Shown in pieces: positions 43,314 to 51,344 of a stretch of DNA of 64,000 bases (position 1 is the first letter of the stretch; every line of letters starts with the position of its first letter). Both the position numbers and the translations under genes were made by a program. Origin of the DNA: Chloroflexota bacterium (GTDB lineage Bacteria > Chloroflexota > Anaerolineae > Anaerolineales > Villigracilaceae); the NCBI GenBank assembly GCA_016223135.1, contig JACRPQ010000006.1:186001-250000 (forward strand). Reading direction: 5' to 3'. Below the pieces are notes generated by a model, which made no database searches, was not told the DNA's origin, and worked only from the letters and a program-made list of their open reading frames with translations.

Positions 43314-44373
43314 TATCGGGAAAGCAGGGACGCTTCTGCTCCTCCTCGTGCTCGCAGGCTGCAACCTGCCCGCCGCTTCCACCCCGACCCCGGACCTGCT
43401 CGCCACCCTCCAAGCCTCCACCCCGCTGACGGTTTCCACGCCCGCCCCGCTGGAAACGCCCTCCGCTTCCCCCACGCCGTTCACCATTACCATCACCCCT
43501 GCCAGCCTCCCGACGGACGGCGTTCCCTCCCCCACCCCTGCCGACGGCTTGAGCGGTCAGATCGTCTTCACCTGTCAAATCTTCAAAGTGCAAGCCAGCA
43601 ACCAAATCTGCATCATGAACGCCGACGGCAGCGGCTACCGCCGCCTGACCACCGACGACTCGCGCCAGCACTTCTACCCTTCCCTCTCCCCCGATGGCAA
43701 GAGCGTAATCTATGCCGCTTTCTTTGAAACCAACAACTTTGAAATCTACGAACTCACCCTCGCCGACGGCACAGTCAAGCGCCTGACCCACAGTTACGGC
43801 GTGGAAACCGCGCCCGAAATCTCCCCCGACGGGAATTTCATCGCCTACACAAAATTCAACCCCTCCACCGGCAACTATCAAATCATCATCGCCCGCCGCG
43901 ACGGCAGCGAGGCTGGCAACATTCCGCGCGTCAACGGCTGGGACCCCACCTGGTCGCCGGACGGCAAGCGCATCCTGTTCGCCTCTGACCGCCGCGGCGC
44001 CGTGCAACTCTACACCGTGCGGCTGGATGGCAGCGACCTGCAAGCCATTACCAGCCTGCCTGCCATTCGCGGACGCAGCGACTGGTCAGCCGATGGCAAT
44101 TACATCGTCACCTATTCCGGTCCCGCTTGGAACCGCGAACTCTACCTCATGAACGCCGACGGCACGAACGTGCGTCAACTCACGCCCAGCGGCGGCAACA
44201 GCCAGGGACCCTCCTTCTCGCCCGATGGCAAGTGGGTGGTCTTCACCGCCTACTTCGACCGCTACGGCGACGACCACGGCTGCGAAATCTACGTCGTCCG
44301 CACCGACGGCACCGACCTGCGCCGCCTCACGAACAACGATTACTGCGACTACCAACCGCGCTGGGGACCGTGA
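43285..44373 (+). CDS. TolB-like beta-propeller lipoprotein
   Basis: 362 residues from the ATG at 43285 (GTGAGG upstream). The lipobox is LAGC, followed by a T/P/S-rich linker and then six or so PD40-type repeats: ICIMNADGSGYRRLT, FYPSLSPDGKSVIYA, EISPDGNFIAYTKF, PTWSPDGKRILFASDRRG, and so on to the end. Likely a surface-exposed propeller; ligand unknown. Its stop overlaps the PfkB start (TGATG). Confidence 0.82.
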   Translation: MWNTLRQKNNIGKAGTLLLLLVLAGCNLPAASTPTPDLLATLQASTPLTVSTPAPLETPSASPTPFTITITPASLPTDGVPSPTPADGLSGQIVFTCQIFKVQASNQICIMNADGSGYRRLTTDDSRQHFYPSLSPDGKSVIYAAFFETNNFEIYELTLADGTVKRLTHSYGVETAPEISPDGNFIAYTKFNPSTGNYQIIIARRDGSEAGNIPRVNGWDPTWSPDGKRILFASDRRGAVQLYTVRLDGSDLQAITSLPAIRGRSDWSADGNYIVTYSGPAWNRELYLMNADGTNVRQLTPSGGNSQGPSFSPDGKWVVFTAYFDRYGDDHGCEIYVVRTDGTDLRRLTNNDYCDYQPRWGP

Positions 44374-45359
44374 TGGATATTCGCTTTATCGTCATCGGCA
44401 AACTGACGCGCGAATTTATCCTTCCGGCTGTGGGTCAGCCGCGGCTCGACGTGCCGGGAGGCAGTCTGCTTTATGCGGCGGGAGGGCTGGGGGCGTGGGA
44501 ATCAGGGGTCGGTCTGGTGGGACGCGCCGGCGATGATTATCCGCGCGCCTGGCTGAACGAGGTCAAAAAGCGCGGCTTCGATACGAGCGGCATTCGCATC
44601 CAGCCGCAGGCGTTGGATGTGCGCGAGTTCATCGCCTATAGCGAGTCGTTCGAGGCGAGCCGCATCAATCCGGTGGCACATTTTGCGCGGCGCGGGATGA
44701 CCGTTCCCAAGTCCCTGTTGGGGTATCAGGCAGAGAAAGCGCCAGAGGAGGCGCTCCGCCTCACCGTGCGTGACATTCCCGAAGAGTACCTGACCGCCCG
44801 TGCCGCCTATCTCTGCCCAATGGACTTGGTCACGCAAACCCAACTCATCGCCGGACTCAAACGCGGCGCCGTGCATACCTTCATCCTTGACCCCGCGCCT
44901 GCCGCCATGACTCCCGCTGCACGCCGTGAACTCCCCGCCCTGCTCAACGGTGTGACGGCATTCCTGCCCTCCGAGGATGAATTGCGCAACCTCTTCCAAG
45001 CCGAAACGCACGACCTGTGGGAAATGGCGGAGGCGGTTTCCCTGTATGGCTGTGAGTATGTGGTCATCAAACGCGGCGAACACGGACAATTTCTTTATGA
45101 CGCAGACGCAAAACGCCGCTGGGAGATTCCCGCCTACCCGGCGCGGGTGGAGGATGTCACCGGCGCCGGCGATGCGTTTGGCGGCGGGTTCATGGCGGGC
45201 TTCTGCAAAAATTACGATCCGCTGGAGGGTGTTCTGCACGGCAACGTTTCGGCTTCCTTGAAGTTGGAGGGGCTGGGCGCGTTTCATCCGATGGACGCTT
45301 TACCGGGACTGGCAGAGGCAAGGCTGGAGGCGTTGAGGGAACTGGTGAGGAGGGTGTAG
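44373..45359 (+). CDS. PfkB-family sugar/nucleoside kinase
   Basis: 328 residues from the ATG overlapping the preceding stop. The second PfkB signature DVTGAGDAFGGGF holds the catalytic Asp and anion hole. N-terminal PGGSLLYAAGGLGAWESGVGLVGRAGDD and VVIKRGEHGQFLYDAD are typical. It phosphorylates a sugar or nucleoside; the substrate is not evident. The N-terminal PGG differs from the usual GGxxxN. Confidence 0.87.
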   Translation: MDIRFIVIGKLTREFILPAVGQPRLDVPGGSLLYAAGGLGAWESGVGLVGRAGDDYPRAWLNEVKKRGFDTSGIRIQPQALDVREFIAYSESFEASRINPVAHFARRGMTVPKSLLGYQAEKAPEEALRLTVRDIPEEYLTARAAYLCPMDLVTQTQLIAGLKRGAVHTFILDPAPAAMTPAARRELPALLNGVTAFLPSEDELRNLFQAETHDLWEMAEAVSLYGCEYVVIKRGEHGQFLYDADAKRRWEIPAYPARVEDVTGAGDAFGGGFMAGFCKNYDPLEGVLHGNVSASLKLEGLGAFHPMDALPGLAEARLEALRELVRRV

Positions 45360-45360
45360 G

Positions 45361-45409
45361 CAGTGATCAGTGAGGCAGTGATCAGTTATCAGTGATCAGT
45401 TAGCAGCAA
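45361..45409. repeat. Heptamer tract (cagtgat type) after the PfkB kinase gene
   Basis: Units cagtgat, cagtgag, (g)cagtgat, cagttat, cagtgat, cagttag, cagcaaa, starting 2 bases after the stop codon; the same family as 19481-19548. Confidence 0.88.
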
Positions 45410-45441
45410 AGTGGAGGTGAGGAGTTGGTACAATAGCAGTC

Positions 45442-46599
45442 ATGACGGACATAATCGAACGTATCATCGAGCTTGCCATTCAGATTCAGCAAATCCCTGC
45501 GCCGACGTTTCACGAGCAGAAGCGGGCGGAGTTTGTGCGCGGGTTATTCATCCAGGAGGGATTGCAGGATGTGACGATGGACGAGGCGGGAAATGTGTAT
45601 GGATTGTGGTCACAGGTTAAAGGCACCGCCCTGAACTTGTCGAAGGGTCAAAGGTCACCAGTCAAGCCTCTGGTGATTTCAGCGCATTTGGATACAGTCT
45701 TCCCGTTCGACATGGATTTGAGCATCCGCAAAGAGGCGGGAAAAATTTACGGCATCGGCATTGGCGACAATTCGATCGGTGTGGCGGCGTTGTTTGGTTT
45801 ATTGTGGATGTTGAAAAATCCCTCACCCCTACCTCATCTCCCCGAGGGAGAGGGAAAGCGTGACATCTGGTTCGTGGCGAATACCTGCGAGGAGGGATTG
45901 GGCGATTTGCGCGGGATGAAGTCGGTGGTGGAACGTTTCGGCGGCGATGTGACCGCTTACCTTGTGCTGGAGGGTATGGCGCTGGGACATGTTTATCACC
46001 GCGCGGTGGGGGTGAAGCGATACCGCATCACGGCACGGACACAGGGCGGGCATTCGTGGTCGGATTATGGTCAGCCCTCGGCGGTGGTGGAGTTGTCGAA
46101 ATTGGTGGTACAACTTTCGACATTGAAACTGCCATCCAAACCGCGCACGACGATGAACGTCGGCAAAATTCAAGGCGGGACATCAATCAACACCATTCCA
46201 GCAGAAGCATGGATGGAACTGGACCTGCGCTCGGAAGGACAGGCAGAGTTGGCAGAATTGGTCGAGGAGGTGGAGAGGTTGATCGAAGCGGCAAACAGGC
46301 AGGGGGTCCAGATTGAGGCGGAGGTCATCGGTCAACGTCCCGCCGGGGAGATGAGCGCGGAACATCCGCTGGTGAAGCTGGCAGAGGCATGTGTCCGTGA
46401 AGTCGGTTTGGAGCCCGTCCTGACTTCCGGTTCGACGGATGCAAATATCCCGCTGAGTAAAGGCTATCCCGCGCTGGTGCTGGGGGTGACGCAGGGCGGC
46501 GGCGCGCACACCAAAGGCGAGTTTATCGAGACAGCGCCAGTAACGAAGGGAATGGAGCAGTTGGTGAGGTTTGTGAGGGCGGTGATTAGTGATTGGTAA
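45442..46599 (+). CDS. M20-family metallopeptidase with repeat-encoded insertions
   Basis: 385 residues. Metal ligands are in ISAHLDTVFPFD (His, Asp), DNSIGVAALFGLLW, ANTCEEGLGDLRG (the Glu pair) and the late HTKGEFIE. It resembles tripeptide/carboxypeptidase M20 enzymes. It carries repeat DNA in frame at two places: GCCCTGAACTTGTCGAAGGG at 45628-45647 (ALNLSKG) and a C/T-G/A palindrome at 45817-45854 (NPSPLPHLPEGEGK). The C-terminal AVISDW and its stop are in a heptamer tract. No Shine-Dalgarno; probably leaderless. Confidence 0.9.
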   Translation: MTDIIERIIELAIQIQQIPAPTFHEQKRAEFVRGLFIQEGLQDVTMDEAGNVYGLWSQVKGTALNLSKGQRSPVKPLVISAHLDTVFPFDMDLSIRKEAGKIYGIGIGDNSIGVAALFGLLWMLKNPSPLPHLPEGEGKRDIWFVANTCEEGLGDLRGMKSVVERFGGDVTAYLVLEGMALGHVYHRAVGVKRYRITARTQGGHSWSDYGQPSAVVELSKLVVQLSTLKLPSKPRTTMNVGKIQGGTSINTIPAEAWMELDLRSEGQAELAELVEEVERLIEAANRQGVQIEAEVIGQRPAGEMSAEHPLVKLAEACVREVGLEPVLTSGSTDANIPLSKGYPALVLGVTQGGGAHTKGEFIETAPVTKGMEQLVRFVRAVISDW

Positions 46600-46690
46600 T
46601 TGGTAATTGGGTCACGGGGCGCTAGTTACTTGCTCGACTCTCCCAATCGCAAATCCAAAATCGAAAATCAAAAATCGAAAATCTACAATC
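46582..46690. repeat. Two heptamer tracts bridging two convergent stop codons
   Basis: Left tract: gtgatta, gtgattg, gtaattg, gtaattg (46582-46609), which encodes the end and stop of the M20 peptidase. Right tract: aatcgca, aatccaa, aatcgaa, aatcaaa, aatcgaa, aatctac, aatc (46645-46690), which contains the cyclase stop codon at 46683-46685 on the other strand. Confidence 0.9.
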
Positions 46691-48392
46691 CCCTCAGCCC
46701 CAGCACTTCGAACACTTCGAGCGGAACGGTCTTCCCTTTGGCGGCAATCGGTGCAATAGGAGTAACCTCCACCTGATCTTTTACGCGGTCGTATGCCACC
46801 CTGCTGAGGATGATTTGATTTTTGGCGGAGTTCTCCTGCAGGCGCTTGGCGGTGTTGACGCTGTCGCTGATGGCGGTATATTCCAAGCGTTTTTCGGTGC
46901 CAATCAAACCCAGCACGGCGTCGCCATAGTGGATGCCCGCGCCGAAAGCGAGATGTTCCTGCGGAGGCAGTTCCTGGTAAAGCCTCTCGAACGCCTCACG
47001 GATGGCAAGCGCAGCCTTGACCGCCCGCAGGGTGTGATCGGGCTGCGGAATGGGGGCGTTGAACCAAGCCATGATGGCGTCGCCCATGAACTTGTCAATG
47101 GTGCCTTCCTGAGAAAGCACTGCCTCTGCCATGGCGGCAAGGTAACGGTTCAGAATGGAGACGAGTTTTTCCGGTTCCTGCGATTCGCTAAAGGAAGTAA
47201 AACCGCGCACGTCGGCAAACAGGACGGTGATGTCGGTGCGCTTGCCGCCCAGCTGCAGACTGTCCGGGTCGAGCTGTTGGATGACAGCAGGCGAGACCAT
47301 GCGCTCGAAGAGTTTGCGCTGCGCCTCGAGGCGTTTTTGCTCGGTCAGGTCGTCCAACACAATGGCTACGCCTTGCGTCTTTTGTCCAGCGTCTTTGAGA
47401 GGAGAGAGGTTCAGCCGCCAGTCCACGCTGCCGCGTTCGGGCAGTTTGCGGCTGAATTCGAGCCCCACAATGGGCTGTTCCTTTTCGCGCACGGCTTGCA
47501 GGTGCGGTTGGATGTCGGAAGCGAAGGCGGGGATGATCTCCTCGAACTTTCTGCCGACGATTTCCACCGAGGCATGCCCCAAAATGGACGCGGCGGCTCG
47601 ATTACACAGGGTAATCTGATCCTGCACATCGGCAGTGATCACGCCCGAAGCGATGGAGGCGAACACGTCGTCCATCAGGTTCTTGAGTTCAGTCACCTCG
47701 GCGAGGGTCTGTTTGAGGGAGGAGAAGAGACGCGCGTTCTCGATGGCGACCGCCGCCTGGTTGGCAAAGGCAATCATCAAGTCGCGGTCTGCTTCGGTAA
47801 AAATGCCGGTGCGGATGCGGTTGTCGGTGTAGATGACGCCGATCAGATCGGTCTTGACCATGAGCGGCACGCACAGGATGGAGCGCAGGTTGAAGGCGAT
47901 GATGGATTCCTGCCCGCCAAAGCGCGGGTCTTCGCGGGCATTGGTGGTCAGCACGGCTTCGCCCGTGTCAATGACGCGCTGGACGATGGTGCGGCTGATG
48001 GCGAACTCGTTCTTGTTGATGGATTCCTGCTCCCAGTTGCGGGCGATGCGGGTGTGCATTTCGCCGTCCTTGTCGCGCAACATGAGGAAGCCGCGTTCGG
48101 CGCCGGTCAGACGCACGATGGTATCCATCACGATTTGGAGCACTTCGTCAATTTCGAGGGTGGAGTTGACCACCTGTCCGATGCTTGCCAGCGCCTGCAA
48201 ATGGCTGAAGCGCAGTTCAAAAGGCACCAACGATTCGCTGATGAGCGAGAGGGAGTTTTCGAGTTCTTTCAGCCCTTCAATGGCTGCGGCGCAGTGATTG
48301 GCATCCAGCGAGGCGCGCAATTTGGCAGCGCGTTGTGTGACAGCAACTAACTGGTCATTGATGGTGATGGATTTTTGTTTTGCCGTAGCCAT
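46683..48392 (-). CDS. class III adenylate/guanylate cyclase with GAF and PAS domains
   Basis: 569 residues. A helical start, a GAF domain (~70-220: LTGAERGFLMLRDKDGEMH), a PAS domain (~240-350: LMDDVFASIASGVITADV), and a cyclase homology domain (~385-560). The cyclase has metal-binding Asp in TVLFADVRGFTSF and in FMGDAIMAWF, and GIHYGDAVLGLIG. It converts ATP or GTP to a cyclic nucleotide under small-ligand or redox control. The stop lies in heptamer repeat. Confidence 0.92.
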   Translation of the reverse strand: MATAKQKSITINDQLVAVTQRAAKLRASLDANHCAAAIEGLKELENSLSLISESLVPFELRFSHLQALASIGQVVNSTLEIDEVLQIVMDTIVRLTGAERGFLMLRDKDGEMHTRIARNWEQESINKNEFAISRTIVQRVIDTGEAVLTTNAREDPRFGGQESIIAFNLRSILCVPLMVKTDLIGVIYTDNRIRTGIFTEADRDLMIAFANQAAVAIENARLFSSLKQTLAEVTELKNLMDDVFASIASGVITADVQDQITLCNRAAASILGHASVEIVGRKFEEIIPAFASDIQPHLQAVREKEQPIVGLEFSRKLPERGSVDWRLNLSPLKDAGQKTQGVAIVLDDLTEQKRLEAQRKLFERMVSPAVIQQLDPDSLQLGGKRTDITVLFADVRGFTSFSESQEPEKLVSILNRYLAAMAEAVLSQEGTIDKFMGDAIMAWFNAPIPQPDHTLRAVKAALAIREAFERLYQELPPQEHLAFGAGIHYGDAVLGLIGTEKRLEYTAISDSVNTAKRLQENSAKNQIILSRVAYDRVKDQVEVTPIAPIAAKGKTVPLEVFEVLGLRGL

Positions 48393-48424
48393 TTTGAATC
48401 CTTTGCGAACTGCCTACCATGGCG

Positions 48425-48450
48425 GTAGCGCGACATTAATGTCGCGCTAC
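48425..48450. repeat. Perfect 26-base palindrome upstream of the cyclase gene
   Basis: GTAGCGCGACATT and its exact inverse with no loop. The GGTAGCGCGA core recurs inside the element at 51038-51134. It lies about 30 bp upstream of the cyclase start and 66 bp after the transglutaminase gene, so it may act as an intercistronic structure. Confidence 0.85.
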
Positions 48451-48515
48451 AATGCTTGAATACACATCTGTTGCGCAGATTTTACGCGCTAAATTGTACT
48501 CTGGGGTAGGGCTTT

Positions 48516-50882
48516 TCAGGGGTTTTCGAGAGGCTTGCCTTCAAAAATATAACGAATTCGTTCGAACACTGCCCGCCAGCGCAGGCGCAGGGCGGAACGT
48601 TGTGCGCGCCGGACGTTTGCTGTGCGGGAAGTATAAAGTGATGTTTGATGTTCGTCCAGAAGGATTGTGATTTCATTTTTTGCGGCGGGAAGCAGGGCAG
48701 TGAGACGCACCGCGCGTTCGATGGGGGTGGCATTCGGCGGCATGGGGCTGCCCAACAGGCGCAGGCTAAAGTTGACGCTTTCAAAAGCGCGGCCGGTGGG
48801 CGGGGCAGCAACCCAGCGCTCCCAGCGGAGAATCCAGGCGGGAGCAGGGACGCCGCTGCGTTCGTAGGCGGCGCGCAGGAGCGCCGGCGCCCGCTCTGGC
48901 ACAGCGTAGCGGCGGCTGAAGTACACTGTCAGCGAGGCAAAGGCGAGGAGGAACAGGAGCAGGTAGAGGCGGGGAGCGAGCGGCGGCGCAGCCGCTGTCT
49001 GTTCGGGAATGGCAACGTCGCCTTCTTCCTGCAAGCCTCGAAAATCTTCGCGCGTGTTTTGGGCGTCGTCCAATTGAGGCAGCTCACGAATGGGAGCGCC
49101 GAGGTCGCCCGGCTCGCTCGGCGGCAGGGGGCGGGAAAGAGCAGGCTGAGCAGCCGTTGGTTCGAACTCAACCCAGCCGATGCCGCGGAAGTACACTTCG
49201 GGCCAGGCGTGCGCGTCCTTTTTGCGGACGATATATTCCGCGCCTGTCTCTTCGCTGAACCTGCCTTCGCCTTGCGCAAAACCGACTGCCACCCGCGCAG
49301 GGACGCCAACCGAGCGCAGCATGAGTGCTTCGGCGGAGGCGTAATAGAGGCAGTATGCCTGGCGGTTTTCGAAGAGCATCCATTCGAGGGGATCGCGGTT
49401 GCGCGGCGGCGGGGGAAGGGTTTCGGCGTATTTGATGTTGTCGCGCAGGTAGCGTGTGATGGCAACTGCTTTGTCGTAGGGAGTTTCAGCGTTTCTTGTA
49501 ATTTCCTGCGCGAGGGCGGCGATGCGCGGCGAAAAATCGGGCGGAAGTTGCAGGTATTTATCCATGACCCAGGGAGGGTATACCGGAGAGGCTTCACGCA
49601 GCTGCTGGGTATTGGGGTTGAGGAGGACGGCATCCACCTCATACGTCTCGCTGCCGCGCAAGGGAGGCGAAGCATACCAGCCGATGATTTCCGCCCGTCC
49701 GCCGGCGGCGCGTACGCGCAGAGATGCATCCCGGCTGAGCCAGACTGGTTGCGAAGGAGCATAGAGCAGCGAAAAAGTCTGGTCGCTGGTTTGGAAGAGG
49801 AAACGCGCCGGTTTCGGCGCATTGAACGGCAATGGAATGAGGAGCGTATCGTCAGGCGCGTATTCCACCAGCAAAGAGTCGGTGGTGTACCACTGCCCAT
49901 TTGTAAAGTAGTCGTAGAAATAGCCGCGCCAGTAATAACGCGGCGGTTCTGCGCCTTCGGGCAGGTCATCGGGAAGCCGCACGCGGAACATGACCGTATC
50001 GGAGAGCGGGAAGCCGCGCCCCAGCGCAATTTCCGTGCCGTAGAATTCGCCGCTGACGCCCCCGCTGGGCGACTCCAATGCCGAGACGGCATTGTCCAAG
50101 CGTTCGGTCAATTCGCGCCAGGGTTCGGTGAGGCGGTTCCAAGCGCGGACGGCAGAATTCACTCCGGCAAGCGAGGCGGGCGGCGTCCATGAAACAAACA
50201 GGATGAACACGGCGGCAGCGGTCATGATGCCCGTCAGGTCAACGGCAGTATCGGGGGAAAGGAAGATGCGGCGTTCGCGCCAGGAGGCGCGGTTTGCAAG
50301 GAAGGTCAGCCGCCCCAAAAGGAACAAAGCCAATAGAAAGAAAAAGGCGATGAACCAGATGCGCCCCTGCTGAAAATTATCGTAACTTTGAATGACCAGC
50401 AGCACCACCGCCGATGGCGTTACCGCTGCAAGGTAATGCTGTCGCCGCACCAGTTGAAACGCCGCCGAAGCGCCAATCATCCAAAAGCCCAGCGTAATCA
50501 ATGAAATGAAAAAGATGGCATCGTCCACGGGCCGCCCCGCCAGAAAATCAGCATACGCTGCAGCCACACGCCCGCCCATCTTCAAAAACTGTTCCTCCAG
50601 CGATGCCTTCTGGTCCACCAACAATGTCCACAACAAGGGCAAATACAAAAGCATGTAAAGGAACGAAATCCAGCGCGAGGCTCGCTTCGAAAAACGCGAA
50701 TACCCCAACGCCGCCCCAACAGTAAAGCCGATGTATGCCGCCGTCTGTCCAAGATAAAGGAACTTCGTCCAGTTCGTGCTGACGAGGCGCGAAGCGGCAG
50801 TCTCCACCAGAAAAAACAAGAGCACAATCGAAGTCCAATCCCACCAACGGGAGGATGTTTTTTGCATGTCAGAAGTGTACAT
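48516..50882 (-). CDS. TgpA-like membrane transglutaminase
   Basis: 788 residues from the ATG at 50882 (AGGAG 9 bases before it). Six or so N-terminal helices (to ~220), an extracellular region (DUF3488/TgpA-like), and the transglutaminase core with RQAYCLYYASAEALMLRSVGVPAR (Cys), DAHAWPEVYF (His) and GWVEFEPT. A further helix lies near 665 and the C-terminus is cytoplasmic. Such genes often stand next to MoxR and DUF58, which are not here. Cell-envelope function likely. Confidence 0.87.
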   Translation of the reverse strand: MYTSDMQKTSSRWWDWTSIVLLFFLVETAASRLVSTNWTKFLYLGQTAAYIGFTVGAALGYSRFSKRASRWISFLYMLLYLPLLWTLLVDQKASLEEQFLKMGGRVAAAYADFLAGRPVDDAIFFISLITLGFWMIGASAAFQLVRRQHYLAAVTPSAVVLLVIQSYDNFQQGRIWFIAFFFLLALFLLGRLTFLANRASWRERRIFLSPDTAVDLTGIMTAAAVFILFVSWTPPASLAGVNSAVRAWNRLTEPWRELTERLDNAVSALESPSGGVSGEFYGTEIALGRGFPLSDTVMFRVRLPDDLPEGAEPPRYYWRGYFYDYFTNGQWYTTDSLLVEYAPDDTLLIPLPFNAPKPARFLFQTSDQTFSLLYAPSQPVWLSRDASLRVRAAGGRAEIIGWYASPPLRGSETYEVDAVLLNPNTQQLREASPVYPPWVMDKYLQLPPDFSPRIAALAQEITRNAETPYDKAVAITRYLRDNIKYAETLPPPPRNRDPLEWMLFENRQAYCLYYASAEALMLRSVGVPARVAVGFAQGEGRFSEETGAEYIVRKKDAHAWPEVYFRGIGWVEFEPTAAQPALSRPLPPSEPGDLGAPIRELPQLDDAQNTREDFRGLQEEGDVAIPEQTAAAPPLAPRLYLLLFLLAFASLTVYFSRRYAVPERAPALLRAAYERSGVPAPAWILRWERWVAAPPTGRAFESVNFSLRLLGSPMPPNATPIERAVRLTALLPAAKNEITILLDEHQTSLYTSRTANVRRAQRSALRLRWRAVFERIRYIFEGKPLENP

Positions 50883-50885
50883 CAA

Positions 50886-51344
50886 ATAACGCTCCTGGAA
50901 TCAGACACTAGGGAGGGGTTCTCGGTAACTCACCTTATGCAGAATGAAAAACCCTAAAGGTCTTTTTGGAAATTCTCAAATTTGTGTACGGTAAAGAAAT
51001 TTTGACCAAAACCTTCGGGACGGTGCGCAACATCGGTCAGTAACTCATCTTACGCGGTAGCGCGAGATTTATCTCGCGTTTTCGGGCGACATAACCCGCC
51101 CTACAAAGGAACTGCGTAAGGTGAGTCAGTAATACAAATCAACCGCATCATGCCAGACCTGAGCCCTGATTCCGTCCGAACGGGCTTTTACTCCCTCAAA
51201 GCAGAGTCTGCCAAAGGTCCAGACAAAGAGGCGCGGGGGAGTTATCGTTCCGTTTCAAATTGGAAGGCAAACCCCACAGGCGGGCGTTTGCTCTGATATA
51301 ATGCCAAATCTAGCGCTATTTTTTCGGAGCATATTCTTATATCC
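50886..51344. repeat. Repeat-rich promoter region of the PknB-like kinase gene
   Basis: No gene seen. 50923-50942 is an end (GGTAACTCACCTTATGCAG) of the GTAACTCACCTTACGC family; 50946-51000 is a copy of the CCCTAAA-type repeat; 51003-51036 carries GACCAAAACC and GTGCGCAACATC words; 51038-51134 is a complete element. An extended -10, TGATATAAT, is at 51294-51302 before the kinase gene. Confidence 0.82.
51038..51134. mobile_element. MITE-like element with GTAACTCA..TTACGC inverted ends
   Basis: Ends CAGTAACTCATCTTACGC (51039-51056) and GCGTAAGGTGAGTCAGTA (51115-51132) are near-perfect inverses. The core has GGTAGCGCGAGATTTATCTCGCG. About 97 bp, no coding capacity. No transposase is in the window, so mobility is inferred from shape and copy number only. 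Confidence 0.7.

Noticed and set aside
46815-48350. 511-codon plus-strand frame opposite the cyclase gene
   Set aside because: Antisense shadow, low-complexity His/Gly/Val composition, no start signals.
48645-50192. 515-codon plus-strand frame opposite the transglutaminase gene
   Set aside because: Antisense shadow without recognisable protein features.
51038-51134. Complete insertion sequence
   Set aside because: Under 100 bp and no transposase in the window; only a MITE-like label can be supported.
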